Shown: positions 1-5,727 of the stretch, in pieces
Numbering within the stretch: position 1 is the first letter of the stretch
Layout: every line of letters begins with the position of its first letter
DNA from: Candidatus Omnitrophota bacterium
GTDB taxonomy: Bacteria > Omnitrophota > Gorgyraeia > Duberdicusellales > 4484-171
DNA: 6,261 bases
Reading direction: 5' to 3'
Assembly (NCBI GenBank): GCA_023228195.1
Contig: JALOBR010000085.1
Coordinates: 1-6,261, forward strand
Position numbers and translations under genes: made by a program
Notes under the pieces: model-generated
What the model was told of the DNA's origin: nothing
Database searches by the model: none
What the model saw: only the letters and a program-made list of their open reading frames with translations

Positions 1-351
1 TATATCATCGTAAAAATCCCTGTAATCATAGGTTAACTCTTCTCCCTTTTTAATGTCCCTGACCACGATATCGAATCCTGGGTCGGCACCCAAAATATTA
101 GCGTTACAGGAATGATTAAGATATCTAGTTTCATCGCACGGCGCTATAAAAGAGCCGTCTTTTTTGCGGTATGCATAGTTGAACATATCTTCTTTTTCTT
201 TTTCGGACATTTTATCGGGCTCTATTCCGGAAAGCACCCTGCACTTGTTGCATTCAAAACAAATTATCGTGCCCTTGGGTATAAATTCTTTCGCAAAAAG
301 CCCCTTTCCTTTATTCTTTGTTTCTTTTACGTCGAACAATTTTGCTATCAT
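1..351 (-). CDS. SET-domain protein (putative protein-lysine methyltransferase), C-terminus cut by window edge
   Basis: The 117 visible codons run off the left edge in frame, so the C-terminus is missing. The sequence shows the order of SET-domain motifs: a KGKGLFA glycine-rich stretch at residues 14-20, a cysteine cluster CFECNKC at 31-37, the YLNHSCNANI motif at 77-86 (the NHSC core of the SAM and lysine pocket) and GEELTYDY at 103-110. SET enzymes are known to transfer a methyl group from SAM to protein lysines. A post-SET cysteine tail, if present, would lie outside the window. The ATG at 351 is chosen because a TGA lies in frame just upstream (358-360). A GGAG lies ten bases before it and an AGGA lies closer. 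The gene begins 27 bases after the lipoprotein stop and is probably co-transcribed with it. The substrate is unknown. The family call is firm; enzymatic activity is inferred. Confidence 0.88.
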   Translation of the reverse strand, partial: MIAKLFDVKETKNKGKGLFAKEFIPKGTIICFECNKCRVLSGIEPDKMSEKEKEDMFNYAYRKKDGSFIAPCDETRYLNHSCNANILGADPGFDIVVRDIKKGEELTYDYRDFYDDI

Positions 352-378
352 ATTCCTTCATCTCCATTTTATTACGCG

Positions 379-870
379 CTACTTTATTTCCGGCATTACA
401 GAGGAATGATGGCTGACAATCAGCCACTTTAAACCATCCCATTTATAGGTAAAACTGTATCGCGCCTTTACTCTTTCTCCGGTCTTAGCAAAAGTAAATG
501 TGTATAAACCTGAATCTACCGCCATATTGCATCCGATAGCAATCCGGCGCATTTCGATTTTTCCGGACGGATACTTTTCAAGGAAATGCTGAAAGTAATC
601 TTCTTTTTCTGCAATTGTTAATCGCGGTTTATTGGATACTGTAGGGAGTAGAATAGACTTTTCAGCATACAAAGCGACAATTTTTTTTGGATCTCTGTCC
701 TGTAATGTCTGATTCCAACGATCAAAAAGCGCTGCGATTTCTACTTCGCTTACAGATTTACAACATTCGTTATGCGTAACCACCGCTGCGTCATGCTTTA
801 CTTGATTGTCGGCACATCCAGCAAACCCTGCCAGCATAATTGAAATAATTGTAATTTTGATTGTTTTCAT
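379..870 (-). CDS. Lipoprotein with NTF2-like DUF4440 / SgcJ-EcaC / CaMKII-association-type domain
   Basis: This 163-residue protein starts with a lysine-containing n-region, a hydrophobic stretch (residues 6-18) and a lipobox-like FAGC with Cys19 as the likely lipidated residue. The Phe at -3 is not the usual Leu. It is therefore probably a secreted lipoprotein; the +2 residue is Ala, so there is no Asp retention signal. A short linker with Cys36-Cys37 is followed by an NTF2/SnoaL-type cone fold from about residue 40 to 161. This has the helix IAALFDRWNQTLQDRDP, the YAEKSILLPT strand and the C-terminal RYSFTYKW...WLIVSHHSSVMPE signature of the SgcJ/EcaC and CaMKII-association families. Those families bind small ligands or serve in assembly; database names such as 'oxidoreductase' for them are poorly founded. 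The ATG at 870 follows AGGAGG by five bases. It is the first gene of a likely two-gene unit with the SET gene. The exact ligand or role is unknown. Confidence 0.85.
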   Translation of the reverse strand: MKTIKITIISIMLAGFAGCADNQVKHDAAVVTHNECCKSVSEVEIAALFDRWNQTLQDRDPKKIVALYAEKSILLPTVSNKPRLTIAEKEDYFQHFLEKYPSGKIEMRRIAIGCNMAVDSGLYTFTFAKTGERVKARYSFTYKWDGLKWLIVSHHSSVMPEIK

Positions 871-875
871 ATAGT

Positions 876-881
876 CCTCCT
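876..881 (-). promoter_or_regulatory. Strong Shine-Dalgarno site of the lipoprotein gene
   Basis: On the minus strand this reads AGGAGG, five bases before the ATG at 870. It is the strongest ribosome binding site in the window and fixes the start of the lipoprotein. Confidence 0.8.
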
Positions 882-924
882 ATGGTAACAAATAATTTAG
901 CTTCTTCAATCCCCCAAAAAAATA

Positions 925-952
925 ATCATGCGTTACTTGCACCAACGGTCAA
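925..952 (-). promoter_or_regulatory. Candidate sigma-70-type promoter for the lipoprotein/SET unit
   Basis: Reading the minus strand, TTGACC (947-952, five of six matches to the -35 consensus) is followed after 16 bases by CATGAT (925-930, four of six matches to the -10 consensus). It lies in the only long intergenic gap and would give a leader of roughly 45-50 bases before the ATG at 870. The position is right but the -10 is imperfect, so this is a plausible reading rather than a proven promoter. Confidence 0.35.
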
Positions 953-1060
953 CCTAAAGTTTTAATGTGGATTTTAAGTATAGCTTCTCTGTTCTTCATA
1001 AGATAAAACGGTTTATAAGAAAATCTACCATCAATAATTCGGATAAATACCTGTAAACTT

Positions 1061-1606
1061 TCATTGATCCTCATTAAGTAAATACAGCCTATTGTCTTCA
1101 ATCCGATAAAGCATGGGCGCTACGGAAACTTTCGGATATCTCACCCGCAATCTTTTAGTCTCGCTTAAAATAAAATCCACTTCATTGCCAATTTCAAACA
1201 TCATCGCGTAATTTTCAAAATGATCTACAGCATCTTTCTTCCGCCACCCTGCGTTTTTAACAAGCCCTTTGATAAACTGTTCTTTCCTGGCAGCAAGATT
1301 AACCATACCACATTGGTTGTGCCCAATCAGAACAATATGAGAAATGCCACCTACGGCGATAGCATAAGATACCTTAAACTCGCTATATCGTAAATTCCCT
1401 CCGCCAGAACGAATAATAAACGCAAAATTATCAGGCATGCGAAGGTGCTTTCGGTTATCCATGCACATACCAATCAGCAGTTGCGCCTGAGTATATTTAT
1501 CAAATGCGCGGCCAAAGTTGTGGTATTCAAGCAACAAACCTATGGGCGTTTTTTTATATTTACGAGGAATATCAGCAACTTGATCTATCTTAAATGTTCG
1601 CTTCAT
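1061..1606 (-). CDS. Small beta-class carbonic anhydrase
   Basis: This 181-residue cytoplasmic protein (no signal peptide) carries the beta-class zinc site. Cys48-x-Asp50-x-Arg52 sits in the segment GMCMDNRKHLR, and His96-x-x-Cys99 sits in LIGHNQCGM. Cys48, His96 and Cys99 are the expected zinc ligands, and Asp50/Arg52 form the catalytic dyad. FAFIIRSGGGNLR (61-73) and SEFKVSYAIAVGG (75-87) match the central sheet of the family. The reaction would be reversible hydration of CO2 to bicarbonate. It is shorter than many beta enzymes (about 200-220 residues), and the Cys48-His96 distance is 48 residues against about 56 in E. coli Can, so it belongs to a compact subgroup. The ATG at 1606 follows AGGAG by seven bases. 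It lies 28 bases after the ABC permease stop, probably as the last gene of that transcript. The family call is firm; activity is inferred from intact ligands. Confidence 0.9.
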   Translation of the reverse strand: MKRTFKIDQVADIPRKYKKTPIGLLLEYHNFGRAFDKYTQAQLLIGMCMDNRKHLRMPDNFAFIIRSGGGNLRYSEFKVSYAIAVGGISHIVLIGHNQCGMVNLAARKEQFIKGLVKNAGWRKKDAVDHFENYAMMFEIGNEVDFILSETKRLRVRYPKVSVAPMLYRIEDNRLYLLNEDQ

Positions 1607-1613
1607 ACTGCGA

Positions 1614-1618
1614 CTCCT
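1614..1618 (-). promoter_or_regulatory. Ribosome binding site of the carbonic anhydrase gene
   Basis: On the minus strand this reads AGGAG, seven bases before the ATG at 1606, within the 28-base spacer after the permease. It supports the chosen start and independent ribosome loading. Confidence 0.7.
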
Positions 1619-1634
1619 GTCACTATCGTCTGAA

Positions 1635-2438
1635 TTAACTCACGCTCTCCGCGCTGTACCTGGCAATAAGACCGCTCCTTAAAGCACTACGATAAATTCT
1701 TACAAAAATCCGATATGCCAAAAAAATATATACAAACGAAAGGGCGGCTGCAAGAATAAGCAACATACCTGAGACCGGCTCACCTTTAATAATTGCCCTT
1801 AATCCCTCAAAAACATATGTTGGCGGTAAAACCTTTGAAACAATTTGCATCCAAGCCGGCAGAGTTGAAATCGGATATAGGACGCCGACAAAAGGAGAAA
1901 TAAATGCGGGAATTGGCCAGATAAACCATTCTGACGCCGGGCCTAATCGAAGCACAAGCGCGCTTCCAAAAATACCAAGTGAAATTCCAAATAAAAAAAG
2001 CACCAAGAGAAACGGTATTATCATAAAACCATATGCCAAAAATGATAGATTAAAAAAGAAAGTTGCTATTATAAGCATAACAAAAAGCCCTGCTAAACTG
2101 GTCAATATACTGGTTAATACAAGACCGCTAACATACTCAGATATTAAAAGAGGCGTTGCAAAAATATTTAAAAAATTGCGCGACCAGACATCTTCAAAGA
2201 ATGCTATTGTAACGCCTTGCATAATCCTGCCGAAAAAATCCCACAAAAGAACCGCTCCAAGAAGCGCCGGGATAAAATTAAATCCAGCCGAGGCAACGGT
2301 ATTTAGATATTTTGTAAGGAATCCCCAAAGAACCATATCAACCCCAATCCAGGCAAAAAGCGGAAATACGCGAGAGAAACTCCCGCGGATAAGATAAAGC
2401 TGCCTGAGAACAATCGTTGAAATCCGGTAGAAAGACAT
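1635..2438 (-). CDS. ABC-2 type exporter permease
   Basis: This 267-residue integral membrane protein has about six hydrophobic segments, near residues 24-42, 55-80, 103-128, 135-163, 172-192 and 225-247. That is the usual topology and length of ABC-2 half-permeases of the DrrB/NodJ type. Between segments five and six it has the family signature LPAWMQ (193-198) followed by LPPTYVFEGLR (204-214). The N-terminal RISTIVLRQLYLIRGS is the typical amphipathic lead-in. Two copies would pair with two copies of the ATPase encoded just upstream to export an unknown substrate across the cytoplasmic membrane. Polyketide drugs, lipo-oligosaccharides and similar compounds are known for relatives. The ATG at 2438 lies three bases after the ATPase stop. 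A GGAGG eleven bases before it lies inside the ATPase 3' end, so translation is probably coupled. Confidence 0.92.
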   Translation of the reverse strand: MSFYRISTIVLRQLYLIRGSFSRVFPLFAWIGVDMVLWGFLTKYLNTVASAGFNFIPALLGAVLLWDFFGRIMQGVTIAFFEDVWSRNFLNIFATPLLISEYVSGLVLTSILTSLAGLFVMLIIATFFFNLSFLAYGFMIIPFLLVLFLFGISLGIFGSALVLRLGPASEWFIWPIPAFISPFVGVLYPISTLPAWMQIVSKVLPPTYVFEGLRAIIKGEPVSGMLLILAAALSFVYIFLAYRIFVRIYRSALRSGLIARYSAESVS

Positions 2439-2441
2439 AAA

Positions 2442-3182
2442 TCAGCCAACCTCCAACGTCAACGGTTCGCGCGCAACCGCGATAAAAAGCTCTTCCAGCG
2501 TTTTTTTGTTATGCTCCGCGGGAAGAGTCTTGGGATTTCCTTCAAGAAGAATTTTTCCGTGCGACAAAAAAAACACGCGGTCGCATATCTCTTCCACTTC
2601 ATACATATTATGGGATGTCCAAAGCACACCCCCTTCCCCACACTCTATAAATTCACGAATCTTTATGCGCACTTCCCTCGCCGTAGCCGGATCAAGCGAT
2701 GCGGTCGGCTCATCCAGTAAAAGTAAATGGGGATTGTTTACCATTGATTTAGCAAGGCTTACCCTGGTCTGTTCGCCCGAGGAAAGAATGCCGCATTTTT
2801 TATTACGGAATTTTTCCAAATCAAAAGACTTAATTAATTCTTCAATCCGCCCTGATAAGTTTGTTACGTTGTAGAGGCGGCCGAAAATACGCAAGTTTTG
2901 ATAAACGGTTAAATTACCGGGTAACGGCGTGTACACGGCAGAAAAATTCGTGCGGCCGATGGCTTTTGAACGGTGAGAAAAAATATCTATACCGTCAATT
3001 GTGATATTGCCGGCATTCGGCTCAAGGACGCCAAGAATCATATCAATCGTGGTAGTCTTCCCTGCTCCATTAGGCCCAAGCAATCCCACTATCTCACTAC
3101 GTCCCACACTAAAAGAAACACCATCCACGGCGACGGTATTTCCATAAATTTTACGTAAATTTCTAACCGAAAGAATTGACAT
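2442..3182 (-). CDS. ABC exporter ATP-binding protein
   Basis: This 246-residue cytoplasmic ATPase powers the ABC-2 permease encoded directly downstream. Visible motifs in order are Walker A GPNGAGKTT (36-44), the ABC signature LSSGEQTR (133-140), Walker B LLLLDEP (153-159), D-loop SLD (162-164) and H-loop His191 in TSHNMYEVE. The catalytic Glu158 follows the Walker B Asp. The Q-loop region is unusual: where most relatives have a glutamine, this one reads AVYTPLPGNLTVYQNL (82-97). The C-terminal tail PAEHNKKTLEELFIAVARE is typical of DrrA/NatA-type exporter ATPases. The start is taken as the ATG at 3182, giving the usual family N-terminus. The AGGAG at 3197-3201 lies 14 bases away, which is long, and an in-frame TAA at 3201-3203 blocks any longer protein. 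The gene begins 26 bases after the RlmK-like stop. The substrate is unknown. Confidence 0.94.
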   Translation of the reverse strand: MSILSVRNLRKIYGNTVAVDGVSFSVGRSEIVGLLGPNGAGKTTTIDMILGVLEPNAGNITIDGIDIFSHRSKAIGRTNFSAVYTPLPGNLTVYQNLRIFGRLYNVTNLSGRIEELIKSFDLEKFRNKKCGILSSGEQTRVSLAKSMVNNPHLLLLDEPTASLDPATAREVRIKIREFIECGEGGVLWTSHNMYEVEEICDRVFFLSHGKILLEGNPKTLPAEHNKKTLEELFIAVAREPLTLEVG

Positions 3183-3196
3183 ATTTGACGTTTTGA

Positions 3197-3201
3197 CTCC
3201 T
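3197..3201 (-). promoter_or_regulatory. Shine-Dalgarno site with unusually long spacing to the ABC ATPase ATG
   Basis: The minus strand reads AAGGAG in the 26-base spacer before the ATPase. It lies 14 bases from the ATG at 3182, but only five bases from an in-frame ACG (3189-3191) that would add three residues. Either initiation tolerates the long spacing or a rare ACG start is used. Confidence 0.5.
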
Positions 3202-3208
3202 TACAAAA

Positions 3209-4225
3209 TCAGATTTTAAATTGCCAGCAATTATGGACATTGCGGTTACGGTAATCTTCGGGAATCGTCTCGGGAGTTAACTTATTTATTTCTTTTACGG
3301 TAATACCGTTAAAGCGGGGCTCGAAACGCTGATGATTTGTAGAAAAAAATACGTCTGACCCCGGGCGCACAATTTTCAGGACATCGCGAATTAATTCCGG
3401 ATGGTCACGGTTTATATCAAACGATACCCCTTCTCTCTCGTTTTTATAAAATGACGGCGGGTCGACAAACACCAACGAGAAACGTTTTCCCTGCGTTTGA
3501 GCGCACGATAAATATTTTTTAACATCCGACTGGATAAAAATATGCTTTTTATCTAAAAATCCGTTTAACACCATATTATCTTTGGCCCATTTGATATAAC
3601 TTTGCGAACGGTCAACAGTTGCGGTAGTGCGCGCGCTACCAGCTGCTGCCGCGCAGGTAAATGTTCCGGTGTAAGCGAACAGATTTAAAAAATCCTTATC
3701 TTTAGCAAGCCGGCTGATAATAACGCGTGTGCCGCGATGGTCAGAGAATAAACCGGTATCAAGAAAATCGCTTAAATTTACCCAAAATTTTAAATTCCGC
3801 TCCTGAACCTTGATGCGTTCTCCGCGGGAATCTACCTTATTATAGCGCGGGCCGTTGGCGACATTTGTATGGCGGCGCCGGATGTGGACTTTTTCTTTGG
3901 AAACATTTAAAGCTTGCGCTGCCGCACGGGCCATTTGCGGCAAATATCCGGGGCCGGTTTGCTTACGTTCGTATTCGGAGACTACGATGTGGCCGGCGTA
4001 CCAATCAACGACTATACGTATATCCGGACTGTCCCAATCATACAGCCTGAAACAATCAATTCCTTCGCGTTTAAAACGCCTGGATAAATGCCTGAATTTT
4101 TTCTTTAGGCTATTAGCCAGGGTTTCTGCCTGCATCTTTGCTTTTTCAGGCGTAACAAACCCCTTGAGGGGCTCTTGCGCAAAATCATTTATATATTTTT
4201 GATTTTGAAATTTATTTACAACCAT
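3209..4225 (-). CDS. rlmK: Stand-alone RlmK-like 23S rRNA methyltransferase (class I SAM-dependent)
   Basis: This 338-residue protein aligns by eye along its length with the C-terminal RlmK half of E. coli RlmKL (YcbY). That half makes 7-methylguanosine at position 2069 of 23S rRNA. Shared landmarks are the REGIDCFRLYDWDSPD segment (53-68), the FWVNLSDFLDTGLFSDHR block (147-164), SAM motif I FLNLFAYTGTFT (179-190), acidic Asp205 in TVDRS, Asp234 in QSD, motif IV VDPPSF (254-259) and the terminal HNCW (331-334). The RlmL half with its THUMP domain is absent, so this is an unfused enzyme. The related RlmI (m5C) family is an alternative, but the RLYD and HNCW matches favour RlmK. The ATG at 4225 overlaps the GIY-YIG gene by 14 bases with no clear Shine-Dalgarno site, and an in-frame TGA lies directly upstream. 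Met31 is an alternative start that would still keep the conserved region. Confidence 0.82.
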   Translation of the reverse strand: MVVNKFQNQKYINDFAQEPLKGFVTPEKAKMQAETLANSLKKKFRHLSRRFKREGIDCFRLYDWDSPDIRIVVDWYAGHIVVSEYERKQTGPGYLPQMARAAAQALNVSKEKVHIRRRHTNVANGPRYNKVDSRGERIKVQERNLKFWVNLSDFLDTGLFSDHRGTRVIISRLAKDKDFLNLFAYTGTFTCAAAAGSARTTATVDRSQSYIKWAKDNMVLNGFLDKKHIFIQSDVKKYLSCAQTQGKRFSLVFVDPPSFYKNEREGVSFDINRDHPELIRDVLKIVRPGSDVFFSTNHQRFEPRFNGITVKEINKLTPETIPEDYRNRNVHNCWQFKI

Positions 4226-4478
4226 TGATCAACTTTTCTTTCTGCCTTCTGGTCAGTTTCTTAATCCTTAACTCTTCCAGAAAAGCTTTTTTAAAGTATT
4301 TATACTTTTTATACCAGACAAGCTTTGCCGGCAACCTTGTCCTTGTGTATTTGGCGCCCTTTCCGGCATTATGCAGTTTAACCCGTCTTTTTATTTTCGG
4401 CGTGTAGCCGGTATAGTAGGTGCTATCGCTACATTGTAAGATATAAACGTAATGTTTACCATAGCGTTTTATCTTCAT
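4212..4478 (-). CDS. GIY-YIG nuclease-superfamily protein, UPF0213 (YhbQ-like) type
   Basis: This 88-residue protein is essentially one GIY-YIG domain. In numbering that starts at the ATG, it has YVYIL (10-14) as the GIY strand, YYTGYT (21-26) as the YIG strand, His36-Asn37 followed by GKGAKYTR (39-46) and a glutamate pair at 68-69 at the expected metal-binding position. The pattern H-N-x-G-K-G-A-K-Y-T-R is diagnostic of the UPF0213/YhbQ group, small single-domain proteins of uncertain role, with DNA nuclease activity reported for some members. The ATG at 4478 shares its A with the TGA of the flavoprotein gene (TGATG), which points to stop-start coupling. A TTG one codon upstream (4481) is possible but less likely. 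The 3' end overlaps the RlmK-like gene by 14 bases. No second DNA-binding domain is present, so it is not a typical homing endonuclease. Confidence 0.85.
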   Translation of the reverse strand: MKIKRYGKHYVYILQCSDSTYYTGYTPKIKRRVKLHNAGKGAKYTRTRLPAKLVWYKKYKYFKKAFLEELRIKKLTRRQKEKLINGCK

Positions 4479-5713
4479 CAAATATTATTCCCGCAAACCC
4501 ACCCGGTTGAAAATGCTGCCTGCAAATTATACCCACCCGTAGTTGCGTCAATATCTATCACTTCACCGGCAAAAAATAACCCCTTAATAAGCTTTGATTC
4601 AAGGGTCTTTGGATTTATTTCTTTTGTACTTACTCCACCCCTGGTCACAACACCATCTTTAACCGGCATCAAACCTTTTACAGTCAAACGAAATCCGGAT
4701 AAACCTGCGATAAGCTTTTTTCTTTGCTCAAAAGTTATCTGGTGTGAGCTTATATCCGGATTAAAATTGCAATACTTAAGAAACAACTCCATCATTCTCC
4801 TTGGTAAAATATCTCTAAACATATTTTTTATGGCTTTCGCGGAGTTTGCTTTAAGCTCACACAAAACAAAAGCATCTAATTTTTTCTGGTCGAGCTCAGG
4901 AATAAAATTAATAGACAGCTCAACGGAATTTTTAAGCTGAAGAGCATCATAAACAGCTGAGCTCATATCAAGAATTATCGGCCCGGATACGCCAAAATGA
5001 GTGAAAATGATGCCCCCCAGGCGTTCTACTATTTTCTTGCCATTGCCCCAAATACTCACACGCACTTTTTTAAGCGATATACCCTGCCAGTCTTTTATAA
5101 ATTTTTCTTTAATGATTATCGGGACAAGCGCTGGTTTCAATGATATTATTGTGTGCCCGAGTTTTTTAGCTAATTCATATCCATCTCCGGATGAACCAGT
5201 TTCCGGATAAGAAAGCCCTCCGGTTGCCACTACTACATTATTCGCTAAAAAATGCTTGCCGGAAAATGTCATAACGCCTTCGACTTTTTTATCTTTTACA
5301 ATAACATCCTTTACGCGCTCGCCAAATACAACTTCAACATTATTTTCCTGCAACTTTTGCCTTAAGACGTTGAGAATATCTCCTGCTTTATTATTTACAG
5401 GAAATACGCACCCATTTTCCTCTGTCTTAAAAACGATACCGCCTTTTCCAAAGAAAAATAAAAGATCAGTATTAAAAAATTGCGCAAAAGAATTTCTTAA
5501 AAAGTCCCGCGAGGCAGAAAAACTCTTCAGGAAATCCTGGGCGTCACAGATATTGGTGATATTACACCTGCCTCCCCCGGTTATTAAGAGCTTTGCGCCG
5601 GGATTATTGTTTCGTTCAATAAGAAGTATTTTTTTATTATTTTCAGAAGCGCTAATCGCGGCCATCATACCCGCTGGCCCGGCCCCAATCACAATTGCGT
5701 CATAGTGTTTCAT
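4478..5713 (-). CDS. BaiN/RdsA (HI0933-like, YhiN) family NAD(P)/FAD-dependent oxidoreductase
   Basis: This 411-residue flavoprotein is full length for its family. It opens with the FAD dinucleotide-binding fold AIVIGAGPAGMMAA (6-19; Gly10, Gly12, Gly15) and Glu33 at the end of the second strand. The family-specific KLLITGGGRCNITN (41-54), ATGGLSYPETGSSGDGY (163-179), FTHFGVSGP (237-245) and the C-terminal FAGEVIDIDATTGGYNLQ (381-398) follow. Relatives include a bile-acid-pathway flavoprotein (BaiN) and E. coli YhiN/RdsA; the substrate for most members is not established. The ATG at 5713 is supported by the start of the FAD motif and an in-frame TAA a few codons upstream, although no strong Shine-Dalgarno site is visible. 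It lies 14 bases after the methyltransferase stop and shares one base with the GIY-YIG start, so it is probably mid-operon. Confidence 0.93.
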   Translation of the reverse strand: MKHYDAIVIGAGPAGMMAAISASENNKKILLIERNNNPGAKLLITGGGRCNITNICDAQDFLKSFSASRDFLRNSFAQFFNTDLLFFFGKGGIVFKTEENGCVFPVNNKAGDILNVLRQKLQENNVEVVFGERVKDVIVKDKKVEGVMTFSGKHFLANNVVVATGGLSYPETGSSGDGYELAKKLGHTIISLKPALVPIIIKEKFIKDWQGISLKKVRVSIWGNGKKIVERLGGIIFTHFGVSGPIILDMSSAVYDALQLKNSVELSINFIPELDQKKLDAFVLCELKANSAKAIKNMFRDILPRRMMELFLKYCNFNPDISSHQITFEQRKKLIAGLSGFRLTVKGLMPVKDGVVTRGGVSTKEINPKTLESKLIKGLFFAGEVIDIDATTGGYNLQAAFSTGWVCGNNI

Positions 5714-5727
5714 GAATAGTGCAAGAA

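Larger units (their letters stand above)
871..1060. other. Intergenic gap between the carbonic anhydrase and the lipoprotein
   Basis: This is the only spacer in the window longer than 30 bases. It is A+T-rich and has no convincing coding sequence on either strand. Its left half holds the candidate promoter and the ribosome binding site of the lipoprotein. I found no strong GC-rich hairpin plus T-run that would end the upstream transcript, so read-through from the carbonic anhydrase cannot be excluded. Confidence 0.6.

Noticed and set aside
112..432. Plus-strand open frame of 106 codons
   Set aside because: It is antisense to the SET and lipoprotein genes, which have clear family motifs. Its own translation is Phe-rich and lacks family features.
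769..780. Inverted repeat GTTA-TGCG-TAAC, with a similar ATGCGTTAC at 928-936, as a possible operator pair
   Set aside because: The first copy is inside the lipoprotein coding region, the second is not palindromic, and the match is short enough to be chance.
931..947. CGTT/AACG inverted repeat with a nearby T-run on the minus strand (916-922) as a possible terminator
   Set aside because: The stem is only four pairs with a nine-base loop, and the T-run starts eight bases after it. This is too weak for an intrinsic terminator and overlaps the candidate promoter.
953..998. Minus-strand 14-codon frame (ATG AAG AAC ...) in the intergenic gap as a leader peptide
   Set aside because: No ribosome binding site precedes it, it is very short, and it lies upstream of the candidate promoter.
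4212..4478. GIY-YIG gene as a homing endonuclease or mobile element
   Set aside because: It is a single small UPF0213-type domain with no DNA-binding tail, no intron or intein context, and it is translationally coupled to its neighbours.
4452..4940. Plus-strand open frame of 162 codons
   Set aside because: It lies opposite the C-terminal part of the flavoprotein, whose motifs are well conserved there. It shows no recognisable domain.
5256..5705. Plus-strand open frame of 149 codons
   Set aside because: It is a shadow of the N-terminal FAD-binding half of the flavoprotein gene; no family features are seen.
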